Made by a program: the position numbers and the translations under genes
Assembly (NCBI GenBank): GCA_002238505.1
Contig: MPMM01000001.1
Coordinates: forward strand, 372,001 to 436,000
DNA from: SAR202 cluster bacterium bin22
Lineage (GTDB): Bacteria; Chloroflexota; Dehalococcoidia; Lucifugimonadales; UBA3495
Direction of reading: 5' to 3'
Length of the DNA stretch: 64,000 nucleotides
The notes under the pieces: model-generated
The model's database searches: none
What the model saw: only the letters and a program-made list of their open reading frames with translations
What the model was told of the DNA's origin: nothing
In this document: positions 8,237 to 16,741 of the stretch, in pieces
Position numbering within the stretch: position 1 is the stretch's first letter
Layout of the letters: every line of letters begins with the position of its first letter

Positions 8237-8318
8237 CATTGGCAACAGGAATTTAACCTGTCGAGCCAGTGCCCTGTTATTGTTGCGCTGATAAGCACCG
8301 TGTTACTATTGTGGAGCT

Positions 8319-10166
8319 ATGAATCCCCAACAAATTCGAAACTTCTGCATTATTGCTCATATTGACCACGGCAAGTCCACCCTTGCCGATCGCTTCCTGG
8401 AAATTACGGGCACGGTTCGTCCCCAGGAGATGAAGGCCCAGTTCATGGACCAGATGGAACTGGAGCGCGAACGGGGCATTACCATCAAGGGAAAAGCTGT
8501 GGCGATGCAGCACCGGGCTCAGGACGGACAACTGTATCAGCTTAACCTTATCGATACTCCCGGCCACGTGGACTTCAGCTATGAGGTTTCCCGGGCTCTG
8601 GCCGCCTGCGAAGGTGCGCTGCTGGTAGTGGACGCCAGCCAGGGGATCGAGGCCCAGACCATTGCAAACACACTTCTTGCAATGGAGTACGACCTGGAAC
8701 TCATACCGGTAGTCAATAAGGTGGACCTCCCCCAGGCCGAGCCTCAGAGGGTCGCCGGCGAACTGCAGCAAGTGTTTGGTTTTCGGGAAGATGAAATCCT
8801 TTACGTTTCAGCCAAGGAAGGCACCGGGGCCAATGACATCCTCAATGCCGTGGTTGAACGCCTTAAGCCCCCTTCGGGCGATCCCGAGGGGGCCCTTCGA
8901 GCCTTGGTTTTCGACTCGGTGTACAACAGTTACAAGGGCATCATTGCTCACGTCAGGGTTGAAGACGGGCTGGTCTCAAAGAACGAAAAGCTACTGGTAA
9001 TGTCATCGGGAAGAGTCGCCGAAATAATGGAAGTGGGCGTCTTTTCTCCTCATCCTACCCCCGTGGATGCGCTGCGAACCGGGCAGGTGGGCTACATTGC
9101 CACCGGCTTCAAGGACGTTCAGGAATGCAGCGTGGGTGACACGCTGACCATCAGCAACAGGCCTGCGACTAAACCGTTGCCTGGCTACGTCGAACTGAAG
9201 TCCATGGTGTTCGCCGGACTCTATCCGTCAGATGGTGAGGAGTACAACAGTCTGCGAGCGGCCCTGGAGAAACTGCGCCTGAACGATGCTTCACTGACAA
9301 TGGAGCCGGAGAGCAGCGGCGCGCTGGGCTTTGGCTTCCGATGCGGCTTCCTTGGCCTGATGCATCTGGAGATCATCCAGGAGAGGCTGGAACGGGAATA
9401 CGACCTGGACCTGATAGTTACCGCCCCCAGCGTCGCTTACCAGGTGATCCTCCAGGATGGGAGCGAGCTTCGGGTGGACAATCCCTCCAGACTGCCCCAG
9501 CCTCACGAAGTGAGAGAAATCCAGGAACCGGTCCTGGGCCTCACCATCGTTGCTCCCAATCGCCACGTGGGAGCGATTATGGAACTCATGCATGCCCGCC
9601 GGTCCGAATTCAAGAGGATGGAATACATCCAGAGCATCGCTTCGCGGGATGGCAGCGACGCCAAGGAAGAGCAGACCCGGGTGGTAATGGAATACACCAT
9701 GCCGCTGGCGGAGATGCTCGCCGACTTTTACAATCAGCTGAAATCCCGCACTCAGGGGTATGCGTCGCTGGACTATACCTTCGAGGGTTATCGGGCGGAG
9801 CCTCTAAGCCGGGTGGACATACTGATTAATCACCAGGCGGTGGAAGCCCTGTCCATGATAGTGCACCGCGACCTTGCGGTTACCCACGGGCGCGCTCTGG
9901 TGGAGAAGCTAAGGACCACCATCCCCAGGCAGCTATTCGAGGTGCCCATTCAGGCGGCCATTGGGAGCAGGATCATTGCCAGGGAAACCGTTCGGGCTCT
10001 GCGGAAGGACGTGTTGGCCAAGTGTTACGGCGGCGATATCTCCCGCAAACGCAAGTTGCTGGAGAAGCAGAAGGAAGGCAAGAAGCGGATGAAAAGTGTC
10101 GGCCGGGTAGAAGTTCCCCAGGAAGCCTTCCTCAGCCTGCTGGGAATCGGCAGCGAAGGCTCATAG
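8319..10166 (+). CDS. lepA: Elongation factor 4 (LepA), ribosome-associated GTPase
   Basis: 615 aa, full length for EF4, which binds the ribosome and promotes back-translocation or aids initiation. GTPase motifs are intact: AHIDHGKST (residues 13-21), the switch I region ERERGITIK, DTPGH and NKVDLP. The LepA-specific C-terminal domain is present (SYGGDISRKRKLLEKQKEGKKR-type region near the end; here CYGGDISRKRK). GGAG lies 3 nt before the ATG. It is transcribed alone, between a terminator and a convergent minus-strand gene. Confidence 0.97.
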   Translation: MNPQQIRNFCIIAHIDHGKSTLADRFLEITGTVRPQEMKAQFMDQMELERERGITIKGKAVAMQHRAQDGQLYQLNLIDTPGHVDFSYEVSRALAACEGALLVVDASQGIEAQTIANTLLAMEYDLELIPVVNKVDLPQAEPQRVAGELQQVFGFREDEILYVSAKEGTGANDILNAVVERLKPPSGDPEGALRALVFDSVYNSYKGIIAHVRVEDGLVSKNEKLLVMSSGRVAEIMEVGVFSPHPTPVDALRTGQVGYIATGFKDVQECSVGDTLTISNRPATKPLPGYVELKSMVFAGLYPSDGEEYNSLRAALEKLRLNDASLTMEPESSGALGFGFRCGFLGLMHLEIIQERLEREYDLDLIVTAPSVAYQVILQDGSELRVDNPSRLPQPHEVREIQEPVLGLTIVAPNRHVGAIMELMHARRSEFKRMEYIQSIASRDGSDAKEEQTRVVMEYTMPLAEMLADFYNQLKSRTQGYASLDYTFEGYRAEPLSRVDILINHQAVEALSMIVHRDLAVTHGRALVEKLRTTIPRQLFEVPIQAAIGSRIIARETVRALRKDVLAKCYGGDISRKRKLLEKQKEGKKRMKSVGRVEVPQEAFLSLLGIGSEGS

Positions 10167-10197
10167 CGTACAGATTAATTTCAACGCGTTTCTTGCT

Positions 10198-10689
10198 TTA
10201 ACCGGAAGCCTCTGCTTTTAGCTCCCTCAATTGCACCAGGTGTTCCCGCCAGTGGCCGGCGAAAAGACGCTCAACCAGCCACTGGGCCGTTCTGGGTTCG
10301 TCCCAGAGACGGTTTCGCTGGTGGACCAGGGCAGTTGAGGTCTCCAGCACTTCATCTGTCAGCGGCGCTAATCCGGATTCCAGGGCGTCAAAGTAGCTGT
10401 TGAATTGACGCCTGACCTCATCTAGGGTCCAGGACTCTGCCTCGCTGGTCATGTACTTCTGATCTGCCCACAGGTCGTACTCCTCAACTTCGCCATCCAT
10501 AATTCCCCTCAAGATCTGGGGAACGCCGCCTGGCGGAGTGTAAAGCACATGCGTAATGACTTCGCGGGCCGTCCATGAGTCGGCGTCCGGACGCCAGTCC
10601 AGGACGTTTTCCATTCCATCAAGAATGTCCTGGATTTCCTTGCGGATTTCCGCCACGTTCGTCAGATGCTGGTCTTTGGCAGACGTCAT
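10198..10689 (-). CDS. DinB/YfiT-like putative metal-dependent hydrolase fold protein
   Basis: 163 aa, all-helical, with the DinB superfamily pattern. An early helix has WTAREVITHV, where the histidine would be the first metal ligand, and the final helix has GHWREHLVQL with two more histidines, giving the His3 site of the family. Members include thiol-S-transferases and many proteins of unknown role. The ATG has GGAG 5 nt upstream. It is followed on the same strand by nothing closer than lepA, which is convergent. The specific reaction is unknown. Confidence 0.72.
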   Translation of the reverse strand: MTSAKDQHLTNVAEIRKEIQDILDGMENVLDWRPDADSWTAREVITHVLYTPPGGVPQILRGIMDGEVEEYDLWADQKYMTSEAESWTLDEVRRQFNSYFDALESGLAPLTDEVLETSTALVHQRNRLWDEPRTAQWLVERLFAGHWREHLVQLRELKAEASG

Positions 10690-10719
10690 ATGTTCTCCGG
10701 TACCGGCTCAAATTTTGGT

Positions 10720-11181
10720 TTATGGCTTGAACACCATCAGGACAAGGACAACCAGGGGGATCAGGGTGACCACGCCGGCCACCATGTTCCAGAGTTTGCT
10801 CGCCCTCTGATAGCTATCTGAATGGTCGTTGCCCTCCAGCGATTCCGTGGCATATTGGGCCATCCGACGTTGCTGGGGAAGCAGGACCGCCAGCCACAGG
10901 ACCACTATTACGATTGTCAGGATAAATGAGGCCGCCAGCCAGGGTTCCTGAAATCGCTCCCAACCGGTGATGCCCCCCATCCAGATTCCGGTTGCCAGCA
11001 GGCCGGCGATGCCGGGTCCCATAAAGATGAGGTCTGCCTTAACCAGCGCCTGGGTTGTGGTGGCAACGGTTTCCGGGTTGCCGGACCGGTCTGCCCGTTT
11101 CTTCCAATAGGCGGAGTTGATCAAATAGCCTATCAGCCAGATGGCAGCAAAAATGTGAAGCGTAAGTAGTAATTCAAGCAT
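10720..11181 (-). CDS. DUF2269-like integral membrane protein
   Basis: About 153 aa with four hydrophobic segments (residues about 3-20, 53-70, 83-103 and 134-152), no signal peptide and a short charged loop after the first helix (YWKKRADR). The pattern resembles DUF2269 membrane proteins. The longest frame begins with a TTG directly before the ATG at 11181; the ATG is preferred because GGAG lies 6 nt before it. It sits 30 bp upstream of the DinB-like gene on the same strand, so the two may be cotranscribed. Function unknown. Confidence 0.68.
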   Translation of the reverse strand: MLELLLTLHIFAAIWLIGYLINSAYWKKRADRSGNPETVATTTQALVKADLIFMGPGIAGLLATGIWMGGITGWERFQEPWLAASFILTIVIVVLWLAVLLPQQRRMAQYATESLEGNDHSDSYQRASKLWNMVAGVVTLIPLVVLVLMVFKP

Positions 11182-11383
11182 CAATGTCTCCTGAATATGA
11201 AAGAAGGGTTACCAATGGTCTGTCAGTTGCGGGACATTAATTTGGTCCCGACCAGCTTGCCCATTCTCCGGAATTGGGCGCAGATGATTTATTTGTCGCG
11301 TACTTCCCGCTTTTCCGTCGAGGAAGGTGTGTATCAGCAACTGCAGGAAGGTCTGATGACCCCCAGCCTTCAGCAGGTCTCAT

Positions 11384-12130
11384 TTAATTGTCGTCCGTAA
11401 TTGGTTCTGTTTCCCGACCCGGTATGTCGACACCCTTCAGGGCAAGCCTGCCTGCCAGCCCCATAAACCACGCCAGGAGCGCGGCGCCGCCCAGACGGTG
11501 CATCAAGGAGGCTTCGGGGTCCCAGATGAAGAGCATGGCCACGGCAGTAACCAGGCCAGCCCACCCGAACCAGTGAGAGATGGGTCGGGCAAGCACTACA
11601 AGAACACTCAGGAAAGCCAGGGCCAGGGCTGCGGCAGTAAATCCGACTCTTCCCGCTATGGCCCTTACGGGTTCAATGGCTTGGTACGTCGCCAATTGAG
11701 ATGATGCCTCTAGTTGGGGGTAGGTAGCGGTTGGACCGGAGAAACCCCCAAGGTTTTCAGCAATGGCCAGGCCGGCAAGGCTCGAAAACAGCCAAAACAA
11801 GGCGGCAGTGGCCAGGAAAGAGGCGGCCAAGAGAGCCAGCGCCCGGTCAAAAGGCCTGAAAGTCTGGTAGAGCAAGACTGCCGCCGCCAGCAGGAGAAAT
11901 GCTGCCACCAGGTTGGCGATCTTGCTGGCCATGTACCAGGCATGGTTCGCCTGAATCATGGCCATTGACCCGGTAGCGCTGTCCAGATCTGCGCCGCTGG
12001 CAATGCGGGTAACGATGGTGACCACTTGCGCTATGCAGTAAACGGTCAGAAGCGCTGCGACCAGACGTTGCAGGATATGTTCGGTTAGCAATGGAGTACG
12101 CGAGACCTTGAAGGTCAATGGTCTAATCAT
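11384..12130 (-). CDS. Polytopic membrane protein of unknown function (DUF4386-like)
   Basis: 248 aa with about six to seven membrane-spanning segments and a hydrophilic C-terminal tail (GRETEPITDDN). The organisation vaguely resembles DUF4386 proteins, but I see no diagnostic motif, so the family is tentative. It lies 15 bp beyond the stop codon of galU on the same strand and is probably cotranscribed with it. Whether this reflects a shared role in the cell envelope is not known. The start ATG has no strong Shine-Dalgarno sequence, which fits translation coupled to galU. Confidence 0.6.
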   Translation of the reverse strand: MIRPLTFKVSRTPLLTEHILQRLVAALLTVYCIAQVVTIVTRIASGADLDSATGSMAMIQANHAWYMASKIANLVAAFLLLAAAVLLYQTFRPFDRALALLAASFLATAALFWLFSSLAGLAIAENLGGFSGPTATYPQLEASSQLATYQAIEPVRAIAGRVGFTAAALALAFLSVLVVLARPISHWFGWAGLVTAVAMLFIWDPEASLMHRLGGAALLAWFMGLAGRLALKGVDIPGRETEPITDDN

Positions 12131-12145
12131 GTCGGGATTTCTGCC

Positions 12146-13027
12146 TTAGTCGTCTGAAAGGTCGTTGGCCAGTTCGCGAATCAGGGCGCGGATCTCATCG
12201 CCGGTATCTTCCCTTGCCATGCCAAACTCCAGGGAAGCTCGCAGCAGGCCCATGGGAGTGCCGCCATCGTATCGCGTTCCAAGAAATTCGTAGGCGTAAA
12301 CGTCATGCTGCTCCAAGAGTAATTGAATGCCGTCGGTCAGTTGAATCTCCCCTTTGGCCCCTGGCGGAGTTCGCTCCAGGCAGTCAAAGATTTCAGCAGG
12401 AAGGATATACCTGCCGACTATGCTCAGGTTGGATGGAGCGTCTTCTCGGGCGGGCTTCTCTACCAACTGCTTGATGAAATGGGTTCTTGTGTCGCGTTCT
12501 TCGGCGTCCACTACCCCATAATTGTGGATGGTTTCCCAAGGTACTTGCTCTACGGCAATTACCCCACCCTGGAATTTGGATGCTACATCCAGCATCTGGG
12601 AAATGACGCCGGGCCGGTGGTCAACAACGTCATCAGGAAGAATCACAACAAAAGGCTCATCGCCGACCGCGTCACTGGCAGTCAGAACGGCGTGCCCCAG
12701 TCCCAGTGGCTCTTCCTGGATCACGAAGGAAACGTGTGCCAGGCTGGAGACGTACTGGATCGATTCCAGCAGGTCGGAAGCGCCGGACCCGGCCAGGCGG
12801 TCTTCTAATTCTGGACGCGGCTGGAAATACGAGGCGATGGACTCCTTTCCCCGGGAGGTCACGACTATTATTTCTTCGACACCTGCTTCCGCTGCTTCTT
12901 CGACAACGTATTGCAGCATAGGCCGGTCTATTATGGGCAGCAGTTCCTTAGGAACCGCCTTGGTTATGGGCAGGAATCTGGTTCCCAGGCCTGCGGCAGG
13001 TATTACGGCTTTTCTGACTTGCATCAT
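12146..13027 (-). CDS. galU: UTP-glucose-1-phosphate uridylyltransferase
   Basis: Makes UDP-glucose from UTP and glucose-1-phosphate for polysaccharide and glycolipid synthesis. The N-terminal nucleotide-binding signature is canonical (AAGLGTRFLPITKAVPKELLP, where G13, G15 and R17 lie in the loop). EEPLGLGHAV, LPDDVV and LVEKP follow as in GalU. The frame is open a further 36 nt upstream, but the ATG at 13027 is chosen because AGGA lies just before it and homologues begin here. The product is 293 aa. It is divergent from the SRP RNA gene. Confidence 0.95.
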   Translation of the reverse strand: MMQVRKAVIPAAGLGTRFLPITKAVPKELLPIIDRPMLQYVVEEAAEAGVEEIIVVTSRGKESIASYFQPRPELEDRLAGSGASDLLESIQYVSSLAHVSFVIQEEPLGLGHAVLTASDAVGDEPFVVILPDDVVDHRPGVISQMLDVASKFQGGVIAVEQVPWETIHNYGVVDAEERDTRTHFIKQLVEKPAREDAPSNLSIVGRYILPAEIFDCLERTPPGAKGEIQLTDGIQLLLEQHDVYAYEFLGTRYDGGTPMGLLRASLEFGMAREDTGDEIRALIRELANDLSDD

Positions 13028-13183
13028 TGAGTCCTTCACTATAATTCTAACATCGGCTTTCAATCTCCGTTAACCTCGCGATCAGCGGTAAGACAGTCCC
13101 GGTTGAGGGAATCACCATTAACGGGATCTGCCTGCAGTGATGGATTCGCCGTGGTTTTCAGCTTCAGGAAGGAAGTTTCGTAT

Positions 13184-13212
13184 TTGACAGCGTAGCGGGA
13201 CTACCCTAACAT
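13184..13212 (+). promoter_or_regulatory. Promoter of the SRP RNA gene
   Basis: TTGACA (13184-13189), a 17-bp spacer and TAACAT (13207-13212). The expected start, 7 nt downstream, coincides with the first base pair of the SRP RNA terminal helix at about 13220. Confidence 0.75.
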
Positions 13213-13219
13213 CTATTGC

Positions 13220-13493
13220 GAGACCGTGCTAGACGGGGAGCTAGCGGTGCCCTAGACCCGCAATCCGCTATAGCGGGGTGTAATTCCTCCCTTAGGCCAA
13301 ACCTGTTGGGCCGCTGCCCAGGGTGAGCAGTGTTGATGACCGGGTCCCACGCGGCGCAGGCTTGTGAACCCCGCCAGGTCCGAGAGGAAGCAACGGTAAA
13401 CAGGTCCCTGCGGGTGCCGTGGGAACGCCTGGACTGAGTTGCTACCCAGGGGATGTCCATAGGGTTTTCGTCGACGGGGGGTGCGCGGTCTCT
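13220..13493 (+). ncRNA. ffs: Signal recognition particle RNA, large bacterial type with Alu domain
   Basis: About 274 nt. The ends pair (GAGACCGTGC at 13220-13229 with GCGCGGTCTC at 13483-13492). The 5' part matches the Bacillus-type Alu domain, with the GCTAG..GGGGAG and GGTGCCCTAGACCCGCAAT segments. The S-domain core is present around 13378-13400 (AGGTCCGAGAGGAAGCAAC) with its pairing arm ending GAACGCCTGG. SRP RNA binds Ffh and directs membrane-protein targeting. A matching promoter lies upstream and rsmA begins about 35 nt downstream. Confidence 0.93.
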
Positions 13494-13526
13494 TAATTGA
13501 GGTTTACTACTACTGTTTTGAGCGCC

Positions 13527-14378
13527 ATGTCCTCCGCAACCCGCCAGTTTTCTGCCAGACCCCGCAAGTCTCTAGGGCAGCATTTTCTCGTTGACGGCCG
13601 GGTATTGACTCGCATTGTGGCTTCTGCCGACCTGAACGAAGCTGACATTGTTGTCGAGGTCGGCCCAGGGAAGGGCGCTTTGACACGCCGTCTGTTGCCC
13701 AGGGTGGCTCAGGTCATTGCCATTGAAATGGACGAAAATCTGGCGGAGGCGCTTCCTGCCAAACTCGATAGTCCTCCCAATTTGTCGGTGGTCTGCGGTG
13801 ATGCCAGAGCCATTGACTTTGGGTCGACGACCGGGTTCGGTCAGCCCTATAAGGTGGTCGCCAACCTGCCTTACTACGCCGCTAATCCCATAATTCGACG
13901 TTTCCTGGAGACTGAACCTCGTCCCAGTTCCCTGGTAGTAATGGTTCAGCGCGAAGTAGCCGAGAGCATGACCGCTCACCCGGGAAAGATGACCCTGCTT
14001 TCCGTTGCCACCCAGTTTTATGCCAACGCCAGGACAGTTTGCCAGGTTCCTCCCTCGGCATTCCGGCCTGCACCCAAGGTGACTTCCACGGTGGTTCGGC
14101 TTGACTTGTCGCATTCGCTTCCCCTGGAAGAGTGCGATATATCAGGTTTCTTTGACCTGGTGCGGGCAGGATTCTCCGCGCCTCGAAAGCAATTGCGCAA
14201 CTCCCTGGGTCATGGTTTGAGAAAAAGTTCGCAGGAAATCATGCAGCTTTTGGAGGCAGCCGGGATTGATGGCGCCCGCCGGGCGGAGACCCTGGAACTG
14301 AAAGAATGGCTGGAAACCTATCGCCAATGGAAGAGGTCCGGACATCTCCTGTCCCGGGAGCAGGTCCAGGTTTGCTAG
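13527..14378 (+). CDS. rsmA: 16S rRNA dimethyladenosine transferase (RsmA/KsgA)
   Basis: Dimethylates two adjacent adenosines in the 3' terminal helix of 16S rRNA. The N-terminus has SLGQHFL, motif I is VEVGPGKGALT and the catalytic motif IV is NLPYYAA. The length from this ATG is 283 aa, normal for the family. The frame can be extended to a TTG at 13497, but that lies at the very edge of the SRP RNA. Neither start has a good Shine-Dalgarno sequence. The 3' end runs into ispE. Confidence 0.95.
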   Translation: MSSATRQFSARPRKSLGQHFLVDGRVLTRIVASADLNEADIVVEVGPGKGALTRRLLPRVAQVIAIEMDENLAEALPAKLDSPPNLSVVCGDARAIDFGSTTGFGQPYKVVANLPYYAANPIIRRFLETEPRPSSLVVMVQREVAESMTAHPGKMTLLSVATQFYANARTVCQVPPSAFRPAPKVTSTVVRLDLSHSLPLEECDISGFFDLVRAGFSAPRKQLRNSLGHGLRKSSQEIMQLLEAAGIDGARRAETLELKEWLETYRQWKRSGHLLSREQVQVC

Positions 14379-15253
14379 TCGAAGCTCCAGCCAAATTGAA
14401 CCTGAGCCTGGAAGTTTTAGGACTCCGCAGCGATGGCTACCACGAAGTCCGGACTGTCATGCAGGAAATAGACCTCGCGGATGAGCTGGAAATAGTCCCT
14501 GCAGACTCCCTGGTGGTCCGTTGCGATGATAGCGCGCTGAATGGGGAAGAGAACATCGTGTGGCGGGCTGCGGTTGAACTGGCAAAGGAAGGCGGCCGCC
14601 TTCCACTGGCTGAAATTACGCTGAGGAAGCGAATTCCGGTGGCCATGGGCCTTGGCGGCGGCAGCAGTGACGCCGCGGCTGCATTGGTTGCCCTAGACCG
14701 GTTTTGGAAGCTGGACTTGCCGCTGGAAAGGCTGGCTGCAGTCGCATCGCGAATCGGCTCTGACGTCAGCTTTTTTCTTTGGGGAGGCGCGGCCCTGGCC
14801 AGTGGCCGTGGTAATGTGATAGAACCTCTGCCGTCGCAACGGGGGGTCAGTGTTTCCCTGATCTGCCCAGAAGGGCCAGGGATTCTTGACAAGACAGCAA
14901 GACTTTATGGACGCCTGAACCCTGGGCACTTCAGTGACGGTGGCGTCACCCGGCGGCTGGTGCAAAGCCTGATGGCGGGTCAGTGTGCCGAGGATTTGTT
15001 TCACAATGTCTTTGAGAGCCTGGCCCTGCAGGAATTCCCGGGGCTGTCCGTGATTATTGAGGCGGTGGAAAGCGCAGTTGGACGGAGACCCCACTTATCC
15101 GGCGCCGGCCCGGCGCTTTTCTTATATTCATCCTCACAGGTTGAGCACGAAACGGTGGTCAAGGCCTTGCAAGGGTACCAGGCACAGGCGTATTTTGTAC
15201 GCACCCTGGGGCGGTCGGCCAAACCGGTCGCCGCCGGGTACCCCGATAATTAA
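14306..15253 (+). CDS. ispE: 4-diphosphocytidyl-2-C-methyl-D-erythritol kinase
   Basis: GHMP-family kinase of the non-mevalonate isoprenoid pathway. It shows EAPAKLNLSLEVLG near the N-terminus, the ATP-binding PVAMGLGGGSSDAAA and a C-terminal LSGAGPALF loop. The longest frame, from 14306, overlaps rsmA by 73 nt. The conserved region begins only at residue 25, so the true start may be the TTG at 14372, which overlaps the rsmA stop codon and would give 293 aa. The rsmA-ispE order is common in bacteria and suggests cotranscription. Confidence 0.93.
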   Translation: MAGNLSPMEEVRTSPVPGAGPGLLVEAPAKLNLSLEVLGLRSDGYHEVRTVMQEIDLADELEIVPADSLVVRCDDSALNGEENIVWRAAVELAKEGGRLPLAEITLRKRIPVAMGLGGGSSDAAAALVALDRFWKLDLPLERLAAVASRIGSDVSFFLWGGAALASGRGNVIEPLPSQRGVSVSLICPEGPGILDKTARLYGRLNPGHFSDGGVTRRLVQSLMAGQCAEDLFHNVFESLALQEFPGLSVIIEAVESAVGRRPHLSGAGPALFLYSSSQVEHETVVKALQGYQAQAYFVRTLGRSAKPVAAGYPDN

Positions 15254-15291
15254 CGCATTATTTACTTCTTACCAACGGTGAGTATTTGCCA

Positions 15292-16203
15292 ATGTTCATT
15301 CCAGGCGCAATCAGCATTCCCTTTAGTCCATACATAATTGATTTTGGACCATTCCTCCTTTCATGGCATGGGTTCTTTACCTTCGTGGCCGTGGCCACGG
15401 CAGTTTATTTGACGGTGCGCTGGGGCAGAAAGGATGGCCTGGATGGGGACGCCATTCTTTCCATATCCGTTTGGTGCATCATCGGAGGAATCGTCGGCGC
15501 GAGAATTCTGCACGTCATTGATTTCTGGAGCAGGTACTCCGCAGATCCGATCACCATCTTAATGGTGTGGCAGGGCGGCATCGCTATCTTCGGCGCCATC
15601 ATTGGCGGGTTTATCTTCGGCGCAGCCTATATCCTGATTCGAAACTCCAACTGGTTTCTTGCCCTCTGGGGCAAATGCTTCCGTTTTGCCGGAGAACCGG
15701 AAAAAGCTCCCCTGCCGGGTGTGGGTCGCCTTGCCGATGTAGCGGCGCCGGCGTTGCTGGTCGCCATGGCAATCGGCAGGCTTGGCGACGTTATCAACGG
15801 TGAGCACTTGGCCAAATTTACGGACTTGCCCTGGGGAGTGGTGTATTCCCACATCGACAGTCCGGGCGCTTTTCGAGCGGCCAGTCACCCTGCGGTGGCA
15901 TATGAATTGTTAATGGACTTGGCAATCTTTGCTATCATTTGGCCCCTGCGCCACCGGATCAGGCCCGATGGTATGATATTTGCTCTCTACGGGGCCATGT
16001 ACTCCATAGGTCGCTTCTTTGTCAGTTTCCTGCGGGTGGAGTCCAATACTTACTTTGGCGGGGCCTTGAATGAAGCGCAAGTAGTATCGCTGATTGTTGT
16101 GCTGATAACCGTACCGCTGCTGGTTTACAAGGCCCAGTTTGTGCGCCCGTCGAGGCGGAGGACCGCAGCGCCCCGGCAGCAAGCTGACAGTGCGGGAGAA
16201 TAA
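15292..16203 (+). CDS. lgt: Prolipoprotein diacylglyceryl transferase
   Basis: Integral membrane enzyme that transfers diacylglyceryl from phosphatidylglycerol to the lipobox cysteine of prolipoproteins. It has about seven membrane segments, LSWHGFF near the N-terminus (the conserved histidine region), and the Lgt signature GRLGDVINGEHLAK, which matches GRxGNxxNxE with Asp in place of the first Asn. The ATG at 15292 is preferred to the TTG at 15286 because GGTGAG lies 9 nt before it. It follows ispE closely on the same strand. Confidence 0.93.
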   Translation: MFIPGAISIPFSPYIIDFGPFLLSWHGFFTFVAVATAVYLTVRWGRKDGLDGDAILSISVWCIIGGIVGARILHVIDFWSRYSADPITILMVWQGGIAIFGAIIGGFIFGAAYILIRNSNWFLALWGKCFRFAGEPEKAPLPGVGRLADVAAPALLVAMAIGRLGDVINGEHLAKFTDLPWGVVYSHIDSPGAFRAASHPAVAYELLMDLAIFAIIWPLRHRIRPDGMIFALYGAMYSIGRFFVSFLRVESNTYFGGALNEAQVVSLIVVLITVPLLVYKAQFVRPSRRRTAAPRQQADSAGE

Positions 16204-16214
16204 CAGGTTTAGTT

Positions 16215-16700
16215 ATGAGTTTAAATGGCGCCAATGCTTCCGAGACCGTAAGTACTCTGCCGGATGTCGGAATCCGGACGGTAAGTTACGAGGAGATAAG
16301 CCAGGGCATCGAGGTCTTGTGTCAGCAGATCTCCGCTTCTCCCGATGGCTGGGTGCCAGATGCCGTGGTAGCGGTAGTCCGTGGGGGCCTGGTTCCTGCC
16401 ACCCATGTTTGCCATTATTTCGAGCGACCCATGTATTTCATTTACAACGACGTGTTGCTGGACAGGCTGGACCACCACCGTCGCATTCTGATTGTTGACG
16501 AAATCAATGACACCGGGGGAGCATTCCACCGAATCCGGTCTCAGATCTTCAACCAGCCCCCCAACGACCAATTGGACGTTCGCTACGCGGTCCTTTACAC
16601 CCGTCACTCCACCTCGTTCAATGCCGATTACTACCTTGATTTTGAGCCATATTACCTCAGTGATGCCACTTGGCAGAACTTTCCCTGGGAACGGCCATAA
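16215..16700 (+). CDS. Phosphoribosyltransferase family protein
   Basis: 161 aa with a type I PRTase fold. The PRPP-binding loop reads ILIVDEINDTGGAF (about residues 94-107), and VVAVVRGGLVPA marks the first conserved loop. The C-terminal FPWE motif occurs in xanthine/hypoxanthine-type PRTases of archaeal style. It probably salvages a purine base using PRPP, but the base cannot be assigned. It begins 11 bp after lgt with a weak CAGGT upstream and ends convergently with recJ. Confidence 0.8.
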   Translation: MSLNGANASETVSTLPDVGIRTVSYEEISQGIEVLCQQISASPDGWVPDAVVAVVRGGLVPATHVCHYFERPMYFIYNDVLLDRLDHHRRILIVDEINDTGGAFHRIRSQIFNQPPNDQLDVRYAVLYTRHSTSFNADYYLDFEPYYLSDATWQNFPWERP

Positions 16701-16741
16701 GATCGTTATTCAGTGAGTCCGGGGGGAACTTACAGGTTCCC

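Noticed and set aside
11197-11400. 67-codon plus-strand open frame between two minus-strand genes
   Set aside because: No Shine-Dalgarno sequence of note, no family resemblance, and it runs into the end of the opposite gene.
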